This document shows positions 57,469 through 64,000 of a DNA stretch of 64,000 bases, in pieces. How positions within the stretch are numbered: the first letter of the stretch is position 1; each line of letters opens with the position of its first letter. Source of the stretch: Achromobacter aegrifaciens (GTDB lineage: Bacteria > Pseudomonadota > Gammaproteobacteria > Burkholderiales > Burkholderiaceae_B); assembly GCF_902859735.1 (NCBI RefSeq), contig NZ_CADIJY010000002.1:62001-126000 (forward strand). Reading direction: 5' to 3'. The position numbers and the translations under genes are program-made. The notes under the pieces are model-generated. The model saw nothing but the letters and a program-made list of their open reading frames with translations, ran no database searches and was not told where the DNA came from.

Positions 57469-58449
57469 ATGCATACATTGTTGAAACTGAAGAACGCGCG
57501 CAAGGTGGTCAGCCAGCTGGGCGCGGCCAAGCCGGGCATGGAAGTGCTGGTGCTGTATGACCTGCATACCCACCATAACGTGGAGCCCCTGGCCATTGCG
57601 GTGGACGAGGCGGGCGCCGGCCTGCATCTGCTGCAGATCGCCGGCTCCGCGCGCCACGGCCGGCAGTTGTCGCCGGTGGTGGCCCAGGCCATGCAGGCGG
57701 CCGACCTGGTCATCGCGCTGACCCGCGCCAATGCCGCGCACACCGATGCGCGCCAGCAGGCCACGCGCGCCGGGGTCGGCGTGATCGTGCTGCCCGAATC
57801 ACACCTGCCCGATTTCTTCCTGGCCGAAGGCTGGGACTGCGATTTCGATGCGTTGCGCCCGCAGATCCAGGGGCTGGCCGACGCGCTGACCCGCGCCGAC
57901 ACCGCCCGCGTCACTAGCGAACTCGGCACCGACGTGACCATGAGCATCGCCGGCCGCCGCGGCCGCGCGCTGCACGGCTTTGCCAACACCACCGACATTT
58001 CGGCGGGCTATTGCCTGGAGTCCAGCCTGGCGCCCGTGGAAGGCACGGCCGAAGGCGTGATCGTGGTCAACGCCAGCATCCCCGGCGTTTCGCTGATCCG
58101 CGACGAACCCGTGCGCATCCATATGGAAAAGGGCATGGCGGTGGCGATCGAGGGCGGCGCGGTGGCGCGCCAGTTCCGCGATCTGCTGGCCAGCTTCAAC
58201 GATCCGCTGGTCTACAACCTGGGCGAGCTGGGCGTAGGCATGAACCCGCGCTGCCAGCTGGACGGCACCATGCTGTCCGACGAATCGGTCTACGGCTCGA
58301 TCCAGCTGGCGCTGGGCACCAGCGCCTACATCGGCGGCACCGTCAAGGCGGCGGCGCACTACGACACCATCGTCACCGACGCCACGCTGGAACTGGACGG
58401 CAGGGTGGTGCTCAAGGGCACCGAACTGCGCCTGGAGGGCGCGGCATGA
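57469..58449 (+). CDS. M29 aminopeptidase / NicX-like metalloenzyme
   Basis: 326 residues; AGGAG before the ATG. The C-terminal half shows the M29/2,5-dihydroxypyridine dioxygenase (NicX) fold: P-V-E-G-T-A-E-G (Glu about 191), G-E-L-G-V-G-M-N-P (Glu 253), and A-H-Y-D (His 297, Asp 299) as likely metal ligands. Where many M29 members have a His (V-H-I-A-L-G), this protein has Gln 279 (S-I-Q-L-A-L-G), so metal binding may differ. It could be a ring-opening dioxygenase or a hydrolase; sequence alone cannot decide. It lies 10 nt after the aminotransferase, with ATGA overlap to the next gene. Confidence 0.8.
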   Translation: MHTLLKLKNARKVVSQLGAAKPGMEVLVLYDLHTHHNVEPLAIAVDEAGAGLHLLQIAGSARHGRQLSPVVAQAMQAADLVIALTRANAAHTDARQQATRAGVGVIVLPESHLPDFFLAEGWDCDFDALRPQIQGLADALTRADTARVTSELGTDVTMSIAGRRGRALHGFANTTDISAGYCLESSLAPVEGTAEGVIVVNASIPGVSLIRDEPVRIHMEKGMAVAIEGGAVARQFRDLLASFNDPLVYNLGELGVGMNPRCQLDGTMLSDESVYGSIQLALGTSAYIGGTVKAAAHYDTIVTDATLELDGRVVLKGTELRLEGAA

Positions 58450-59219
58450 GCATAGACCTGAGCCGCGACGCCGACGGCGTGGCCACCGTGCTGATGAACC
58501 GCCCGGAAAAGCGCAACGCGTTCACGCTGGACATGTACCGGGAATTCGGCCGGGTCATGCGCGAACTCGACGCCGACGACGACGTGCGCTGCGTGGTGCT
58601 GCGCGGCGCGGGCGGGGCCTTCTGTGCCGGCAGCGACATCGGCGGCTTCGAGGAAGACCGCGACGGCGCCGCGCAAGCGGCCGAATACGCGCTCTTCACC
58701 CTGTCCATGACCGACACGCTCAAGCACCTGCGCCATCCGACCGTGGCCTGCATCGAAGGCGTGTGCGTGGGCGGTGGGCTGGAGCTGGCCGCCCTGTGCG
58801 ACATCCGCATCGGCGGGCGCAACAGCCGCTACGGCATCCCGGTGAATCGCATCGGGCTGACCGTGGACCACCAGGAACTGACCGACCTGATCCGCGTGGT
58901 GGGCGCTGCGCGCGTGCTGGAAATCCTGCTGGAAGGAAACATCTTCGGCGCCGAAGAAGCCATGTCCAAGGGGCTGCTGACCCGCGTGGTGGATGACGAA
59001 CGCGTGGCGGAACAGACCTACGCGACCGCCCGCCGCATCGCCGCGGCGGCGCCGCTGGTCAACCGCTGGCACAAGCGCTTCGTGAGCCAGCTGCGCGAAG
59101 GACGCACATTGACTCCGGACGAACGCAGCGAAGCCTACGAATGCTTCGGCACCGAGGACTACCGGCGCGGCCGCGAGGCCTTCGCCGCCAAGCGCATTCC
59201 CGAATTCATCGGCCGCTGA
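58446..59219 (+). CDS. Crotonase family protein (enoyl-CoA hydratase/isomerase-like)
   Basis: 257 residues from the ATG at 58446 (ATGA overlap). Crotonase motifs: G-A-G-G-A-F-C-A-G-S-D-I-G-G-F and G-V-C-V-G-G-G-L-E-L-A-A-L-C-D-I. The Glu corresponding to E144 of rat crotonase is kept (about 113), but the second Glu (E164, usually in P-E-V-x-x-G-L) is replaced: I-P-V-N-R-I-G-L-T-V-D. A hydratase using both Glu is therefore doubtful; another CoA-ester reaction is likely. Confidence 0.87.
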   Translation: MSIDLSRDADGVATVLMNRPEKRNAFTLDMYREFGRVMRELDADDDVRCVVLRGAGGAFCAGSDIGGFEEDRDGAAQAAEYALFTLSMTDTLKHLRHPTVACIEGVCVGGGLELAALCDIRIGGRNSRYGIPVNRIGLTVDHQELTDLIRVVGAARVLEILLEGNIFGAEEAMSKGLLTRVVDDERVAEQTYATARRIAAAAPLVNRWHKRFVSQLREGRTLTPDERSEAYECFGTEDYRRGREAFAAKRIPEFIGR

Positions 59220-59248
59220 TCCGGCCACCGACCCAAGACGGACCGCAT

Positions 59249-60448
59249 ATGACTCAAGCTGCATCCCCCCTTGCCGGCATCAAGATCCTGGATCTTTCGC
59301 AGATCATGGCCGGGCCGTATTGCACCATGGTGCTGGCCGACCTGGGCGCCGAGGTCATCAAGGTCGAGAAGACCGGCGCCGGCGACGACTCCCGTGAAAT
59401 GGGCCCCTATGTGAACGGCGAATCCACCTGTTTCGCCCAGATCAACCGCAACAAGCAAGGCGTGGCGCTGAACCTGAAGGACCCCGAGGCGCGCGAGGTG
59501 CTGTACGAGCTGGCGCGCTGGGCCGACGTGGTGGTGGAGAACTACCGCGTGGGCGTGACCAAGTCGCTGGGCGTGGACTACGAAACGCTGTCGCGCATCA
59601 ATCCGCGCCTGGTGTATTGCTCCATCTCCGGCTACGGCCATTCCGGACCCTACGCGGGCAAGGGCGGCTTCGACCTGGTGGCCCAGGGCATGAGCGGCAT
59701 CATGAGCATGACGGGCGAACCCGGCGGGCGGCCCTTGAAATCGGGCATCGCCATTTATGACGTGGGGGCGGGCCTGACCGCGGTCTACGCCATCCTGGCC
59801 GCCTGCATCCACCAGATGAAGACGGGCGAGGGCCAGCACATCGACATCGCGCTGGCCGAGTGCGGACTGCCCTGGTTCGTCTGGGAAGCCGCCGCCTATT
59901 TTGCCGACGGCACGGTGCCGGAAGGCACCGGCAGCCGGCACCGCGTGTCGGCGCCATATCAGGCGTTCAACACGCGCCAGGGCTACATCATGATAGGCGC
60001 GGCCAACCAGCGCACCTGGGAACGCCTGTGCGCGGATGTGCTGGAACGGCCTGAACTGATCACCGATCCGCGCTTCATTACCAACTCCGACCGGCTGACC
60101 CACATTGCCGAGCTGGAACCCATATTGGAAGCGGAGTTTGCGCGCGCCGACGCGGCCGAATGGATCGAGCGCTGCGAACGGGCGTCCGTGCCCTGCGGCC
60201 CGATCAACGATTTCGGCCAGGCCATGCAGGACCCGCATTACCTGGCGCGCGGCATGGTGCAGGAACTGGACCATCCCGCGCTGGGCAAGATGAAGACCAT
60301 CGGCATTCCGACCAAGTTTTCCAAAACGCCAGGCGCCTTACGCACGGCGGCGCCGCTGATGGGCCAGCACACCGACGAGGTGCTGCGCCGCTTTGGCGTG
60401 GCGGAAGACAGCATTGCAGGCATGCGCGCCCGAGGAGTCATCGCGTAG
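59249..60448 (+). CDS. CaiB/BaiF family (class III) CoA-transferase
   Basis: 399 residues from the ATG at 59249. I-K-I-L-D-L-S-Q-I-M-A-G-P-Y-C at the N-terminus, E-V-I-K-V-E-K, and the catalytic Asp in K-G-G-F-D-L-V-A-Q-G. It would activate the operon's acid as a CoA ester for the crotonase next door. The frame extends upstream into the crotonase gene, but the chosen start matches the family. Clearly distinct from the class III enzyme at 4456-5685. Confidence 0.92.
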   Translation: MTQAASPLAGIKILDLSQIMAGPYCTMVLADLGAEVIKVEKTGAGDDSREMGPYVNGESTCFAQINRNKQGVALNLKDPEAREVLYELARWADVVVENYRVGVTKSLGVDYETLSRINPRLVYCSISGYGHSGPYAGKGGFDLVAQGMSGIMSMTGEPGGRPLKSGIAIYDVGAGLTAVYAILAACIHQMKTGEGQHIDIALAECGLPWFVWEAAAYFADGTVPEGTGSRHRVSAPYQAFNTRQGYIMIGAANQRTWERLCADVLERPELITDPRFITNSDRLTHIAELEPILEAEFARADAAEWIERCERASVPCGPINDFGQAMQDPHYLARGMVQELDHPALGKMKTIGIPTKFSKTPGALRTAAPLMGQHTDEVLRRFGVAEDSIAGMRARGVIA

Positions 60449-60499
60449 CAGGCAAACCGCAGCAGGCAGTATCGAAGTCGCATCCAAGCTACAAGGGGA

Positions 60500-60522
60500 C
60501 GCCGGCGTTGCTGACGCCGGCG
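60500..60522 (+). repeat. GC hairpin between the CoA-transferase and the transporter genes
   Basis: CGCCGGCGT-TGCTG-ACGCCGGCG, 9-bp perfect stem 46 nt before the receptor start. No U-tract. Such hairpins before binding-protein genes often stabilise the message so that the receptor is made in excess. Confidence 0.5.
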
Positions 60523-60567
60523 GCTATTCGAAGTTGAACAAAGATGTTCACGCCGCAAGGAACCTTC

Positions 60568-61803
60568 ATGACACAGCCCATCCATCTCTCCCGCCGCGGC
60601 TTTATCGCGGCCAGCGCCGCGCTGGCCGCCTGCGCCGCCGCGCCCTCCCTGGTCCGGGCGCAGTCGGCCCAGCCGTTCCGCCTGGGGGCGCTCAATTCCA
60701 TCACCGGCGTCGGCGGCCCCTACGGGCCGGCCATGCTGGAAGCTATCAAGATCGCCATCGACGAGGTCAACGCCGCCGGCGGCGCCGCCGGCCGCAAGAT
60801 CCAGCTCTACGCCGAAGACGACCAGACCAAGCCCGACGCCGCCGTGCTGGCCGTGAAGAAGCTGATCGAGATCAACAAGGTCGAGGCGGTGGTCGGCATC
60901 TGGCCGTCGTCGGTGGGCCTGGCCGCCATGCCCATCACCAATGCCGCGGGCCTCATCACCATGAACACCTGCGGCGCGCCGGAAATGCTGACCGAGAACA
61001 AGCAGGGGCTGGCCTGGATGTTCCAGGCGTCCAACGCCGTGTTCGGCCGCGCCTTTGCGGAAGTGGCGCGCCAGCGCGGCTTCAAGCGGCCGGCGGTCAT
61101 GGCTTTCAATAACTCCACCTTCGTGGGGCAGGCCAACTACTTTCGTGATGCCTGGCAGGAGAAGGGCGGCAAGGTCAGCGCCTTCACCATCTACGAACCC
61201 AACCAGACCACCTACCGCACCGAGCTGACCAAGGTGCTGGCCTCCAAGCCCGACGTGATCTCGCTGAGCGCCTACCGGCCCGACGCCACCATCATCCTGA
61301 AGGAGTGGTTCCAGACCGGCCAGGACTGCAAGTTCATCATGCCCGGCTGGACCGCCAACGAAGACCTGGTGAAGGCGCTGGGCAAGGAAGCCACCGAGGG
61401 CATCATCTCGATCTCCAACGTCGCGGCCCACGAGCACCAGGCGTACAAGACCTTCGCCGCAGAATTCCGCAAGCGCACCAAGCGCGAGCCGGACATCTTT
61501 GCTTCGCAGTCCTACGACATGGTGATCACGCTGGCGCTGGCGATCGAGGCGGCGGGGGCCACCGCGGACGTGGCCGCCATCAACGGCAAGATCCGCGCCG
61601 TGACCGCGCAGGGCGGCGGTGAAAAGGTCAGCGGCTTTGCGCAAGGCCAGGCGCTGCTGCGCGCAGGCAAGCCGGTGGACTACGACGGCGCATCCTCGCG
61701 CCTGGACTTCGGCAAGCAGGGCGAGACCGTGCCGGACTTTGGCGTCTTCGACATCCGCGACGGCAAGCTGGTGCTCAATGAAGTCATCGCCGGCAAAGTC
61801 TGA
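60568..61803 (+). CDS. Liv-type ABC transporter periplasmic substrate-binding protein
   Basis: 411 residues from the ATG at 60568, with AAGGAA upstream; an ATG at 60544 is possible. A twin-arginine signal (L-S-R-R-G-F-I-A-A-S-A-A-L) ends near V-R-A-Q-S. The mature protein has the type I periplasmic-binding fold with L-G-A-L-N-S-I-T-G-V-G-G-P-Y-G. It captures a solute for the LivHM permease that follows. Members of this group bind amino acids, amides or aromatic acids; the ligand here is unknown. Confidence 0.92.
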   Translation: MTQPIHLSRRGFIAASAALAACAAAPSLVRAQSAQPFRLGALNSITGVGGPYGPAMLEAIKIAIDEVNAAGGAAGRKIQLYAEDDQTKPDAAVLAVKKLIEINKVEAVVGIWPSSVGLAAMPITNAAGLITMNTCGAPEMLTENKQGLAWMFQASNAVFGRAFAEVARQRGFKRPAVMAFNNSTFVGQANYFRDAWQEKGGKVSAFTIYEPNQTTYRTELTKVLASKPDVISLSAYRPDATIILKEWFQTGQDCKFIMPGWTANEDLVKALGKEATEGIISISNVAAHEHQAYKTFAAEFRKRTKREPDIFASQSYDMVITLALAIEAAGATADVAAINGKIRAVTAQGGGEKVSGFAQGQALLRAGKPVDYDGASSRLDFGKQGETVPDFGVFDIRDGKLVLNEVIAGKV

Positions 61804-61830
61804 CGATAAAAACACTAGGGGAACACAAGT

Positions 61831-62706
61831 ATGGATGCAATCACCGTCATCAACGCCGGGATCAACGGCGTTGTGATCGGGATGCTGCTGGCCTTGCCGG
61901 CACTGGCGATCACGCTGGTGTTCGGCATCGCCCGCTTTCCCAATGCCGCCAGCGGCGACTACATGACGTTGGGCGCCTACGCCGCCGTCTTCACGCAGGC
62001 GCTGGCCGGCGGCTCGATGCTGGCGGGCGGCCTGGCCGCCGTCGCCGGCACCACCCTGGTCAGCCTGTTCTTCTATGCCTGGGTGTTCCGGCCGCTGGAG
62101 TCGCGCTCCAACGTGTCGCGCTTGATCGCGTCCATCGGCGTGGCGTTCGCGCTGCGGAGCACGATCACCTTCTTCGCCGGGCAGGACCAGTACACCTTCG
62201 ACCTGCCGCTTACGCGCGCCTGGAATTTCGGCGGCGTGCGCATTTTGCCTACCGATCTCTACATCGTCGGCACGGCGGTGGCGGCGCTGGCGCTGGTGTT
62301 CGCGCTGATGCACATGACGCCCACCGGGCGGCGCATGCGGGCGGTGGCCGACAACCCGGAGCTGGCCGCGGCCAGCGGCATACGCGGACGACGCGTGATG
62401 ATCACGCTGTGGAGCATCGCGGGCGCCTATTGCGGGCTGGGCGGCGTGCTGCTGGGCATCAAGGCAGTGGTGATCCCCGAACTGGGCTGGGAACTGTTGA
62501 TGCCCATGTTCGCGGCCGTGATCCTGGGCGGCATCGGCAATCCGGTGGGCGCCATCGTCGGGATCATGGTGTTCAGCATTGCGCAGGAAATCGCCAGCCT
62601 GGTGGTGGGACCTGCCTACAAGATCGTGTTCGCCTTCGCGGTGCTGCTGTGCGTGCTGCTGCTGCGTCCCCAGGGCATCTTCGGCCGTCCGATGGCGGCG
62701 AGGTGA
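61831..62706 (+). CDS. Branched-chain amino acid-type ABC transporter permease LivH
   Basis: 291 residues, about eight membrane helices. Typical features: I-N-A-G-I-N-G-V-V-I-G-M-L-L-A-L-P-A-L near the start, M-R-A-V-A-D-N-P-E-L-A-A-A-S-G-I in the ATPase-contact loop, and L-G-G-I-G-N-P-V-G-A-I-V-G. Forms the inner-membrane channel with LivM. GGGGAA lies before the start; 27 nt after the receptor gene. Confidence 0.94.
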   Translation: MDAITVINAGINGVVIGMLLALPALAITLVFGIARFPNAASGDYMTLGAYAAVFTQALAGGSMLAGGLAAVAGTTLVSLFFYAWVFRPLESRSNVSRLIASIGVAFALRSTITFFAGQDQYTFDLPLTRAWNFGGVRILPTDLYIVGTAVAALALVFALMHMTPTGRRMRAVADNPELAAASGIRGRRVMITLWSIAGAYCGLGGVLLGIKAVVIPELGWELLMPMFAAVILGGIGNPVGAIVGIMVFSIAQEIASLVVGPAYKIVFAFAVLLCVLLLRPQGIFGRPMAAR

Positions 62707-62710
62707 AATC

Positions 62711-63613
62711 ATGGAAGCCTATCTGATTGCTATCGCCATCGGGATCCTGATCTACATGCTGCTGGCCTTCGGCCTGTCGCTGCATTACGGGTTCACCGGA
62801 CTGATCAACTTCGGCCACGTCGGCTTCTTCGCCATCGGCGCCTATACCTCGGCCCTGCTGTCGCTCAAGGGCGTGCCCATCCCAATCTCCATGGCGGCGG
62901 CCGCGGCCTTCGCGGCGCTGGCCGCGTGGCCGCTGGGCATGATCGCCTTGCGGCTGGGCAGCGACTACCTTGCCATCGTGACGCTGGGCTTCTCGGAGTC
63001 GGTGCGCATGATGCTGCAGACCGAGGAATGGCTGACGCGCGGGATGCACGGCCTGCCAGGCATCCCGCGGCTGTTCGCGGGCTGGGCCTCGCCGCAGACG
63101 GTGGACCTGTGGATCATGCTGCTGCTTCTGGCGGTCAACGCCGGCGCGTTGTTCCTCATCCATCTGGTGATACGCAGCCCGTTTGGCCGCGTGATCGAGG
63201 CGGTGCGGGACAACGAAGTCGCGGTGCGGGCGCTGGGCAAGGACCCGGCCCGCTTCAAGACCCGTTCGCTGATGCTGGGCGCGGGCCTGGCCGGCCTGGC
63301 GGGCGCCTTCCAGGCGCACTACCTGACCTTCATCAGCCCCGAGCAGTTCGTGCCGCTGATCACCTTCTACATCTGGATCGCCATCATCCTGGGCGGAGTG
63401 GGGCGCTTGAGTGGCGTGGTGGCCGGCACGGTGCTGCTGGTCGGATTCCTGGAAGGTTCGCGCTTCGTGCGGGACTTCGTCGGCGGCATCTCGGAGGTGC
63501 AGATGGCCAGCGTGCGCATCGGCGTCATCGGCCTGGCGCTCATCTGCGTGGTGCTATACCGGCCCCAGGGCATTTTCGGCAACGCGGGCACTACGCGCAG
63601 GAGAAAGGCATGA
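62711..63613 (+). CDS. Branched-chain amino acid-type ABC transporter permease LivM
   Basis: 300 residues from the ATG at 62711, four bases after livH. About eight membrane helices; the coupling loop R-V-I-E-A-V-R-D-N-E-V-A-V-R-A-L-G-K-D and I-I-L-G-G-V-G-R-L-S-G-V-V are characteristic. The frame is open upstream within livH but that is not homologous. Its TGA overlaps the next gene (ATGA). Confidence 0.94.
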   Translation: MEAYLIAIAIGILIYMLLAFGLSLHYGFTGLINFGHVGFFAIGAYTSALLSLKGVPIPISMAAAAAFAALAAWPLGMIALRLGSDYLAIVTLGFSESVRMMLQTEEWLTRGMHGLPGIPRLFAGWASPQTVDLWIMLLLLAVNAGALFLIHLVIRSPFGRVIEAVRDNEVAVRALGKDPARFKTRSLMLGAGLAGLAGAFQAHYLTFISPEQFVPLITFYIWIAIILGGVGRLSGVVAGTVLLVGFLEGSRFVRDFVGGISEVQMASVRIGVIGLALICVVLYRPQGIFGNAGTTRRRKA

Positions 63614-64000
63614 CGCTGCTTTGCATCAAAGGGCTGAGCGCCAGCTTCGGCGGCTTCAAGGCGCTGGACGACGTGTCGCTGGAAGTGCGCAAGGGTGAAA
63701 TGGTGGGGGTGATAGGCACCAACGGCGCGGGCAAGAGCACGCTGTTCTCGGTGGTCACGGGCTACATCCCGCCCAGTTCCGGGTCCGTGCGCTTCGCGGA
63801 CGAGGACATCACGGGCGTGGCCGTGCACCAGCGCGTGCGCCGGGGCCTGGCCCGCACCTTCCAGGTGCCGCGCGAGTTCAGCCAGCTGACGGTCTTCGAC
63901 AACATGATGGCGGCGGCGCCGGACCAGCGCGGCGAAAAGCTGGCGGCGCTGGTGTTCGCCCGCCGTGAGGTGGCCCGCGAAGAGGCGCGCAACGCCGAGC
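63610..64000 (+). CDS. Branched-chain amino acid-type ABC transporter ATPase LivG (partial, cut by window end)
   Basis: The first 130 residues of an ABC ATPase. Walker A is G-T-N-G-A-G-K-S-T (about 36-44); R-R-G-L-A-R-T-F-Q-V-P-R with its Q-loop follows. The LivG-type insertion begins at the window edge. It powers uptake through LivHM; livF should follow outside. Confidence 0.93.
   Translation, partial: MTLLCIKGLSASFGGFKALDDVSLEVRKGEMVGVIGTNGAGKSTLFSVVTGYIPPSSGSVRFADEDITGVAVHQRVRRGLARTFQVPREFSQLTVFDNMMAAAPDQRGEKLAALVFARREVAREEARNAE

Overview
The window is a GC-rich, gene-dense stretch of a betaproteobacterial chromosome. The core gene order (map-glnD; rpsB-tsf-pyrH-frr-uppS-cdsA-dxr-rseP-bamA-skp-lpxD-fabZ-lpxA-lpxB-rnhB; folC-dedD-cvpA-purF) together with many Bug-type solute receptors, CoA-transferases and acyl-CoA dehydrogenases points to the Alcaligenaceae, most likely Achromobacter or Bordetella. 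This assignment rests on gene order and protein character, not on a database search. I see no rRNA, tRNA, IS element, prophage or CRISPR array.

Layout. (1) 1-2.5 kb: end of a flagellar late operon, flaG-fliD-fliS, read leftward from a recognisable sigma-28 promoter. (2) 2.5-7.2 kb: an IclR regulator and a leftward catabolic operon (cupin, Bug receptor, CoA-transferase, acyl-CoA dehydrogenase) with matching IclR-like operators at both ends. (3) 7.3-11.6 kb: folC-dedD-cvpA-purF, closed by a strong terminator. (4) 11.6-17.5 kb, leftward: YgjP-like metallopeptidase, nucleotidyltransferase, dsbB, MarC family, glnD, map. (5) 17.5-18.35 kb: the only long gene-free stretch, rich in hairpins. (6) 18.35-35.2 kb: translation, envelope and lipid A genes, ending with rnhB, a SpoU methyltransferase and two tandem DUF2846 lipoproteins. 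(7) 35.3-38.7 kb: divergent ppsR/ppsA with a structured ppsA leader. (8) 38.7-44.6 kb: Ada-like protein, glutamine amidotransferase, NfeD/SPFH pair, diguanylate cyclase, and smpB divergent from ratA-rnfH. (9) 44.8-49.3 kb: valine (isobutyryl-CoA) catabolic operon behind a LiuR-like operator, then a VIT-family transporter. (10) 49.4-55.2 kb: ygfZ divergent from mltG-tmk-holB-tatD-ankyrin. (11) 55.2-64 kb: a GntR regulator divergent from an uncharacterised catabolic and uptake operon (class III aminotransferase, M29/NicX-like metalloenzyme, crotonase, CoA-transferase, and a Liv-type ABC transporter cut by the window end).

The signals most worth follow-up are the GntR-controlled operon in region 11, the nested inverted repeats in the ppsA leader that could hide its ribosome binding site, the IclR operator pair, and the hairpin-rich map-rpsB spacer.
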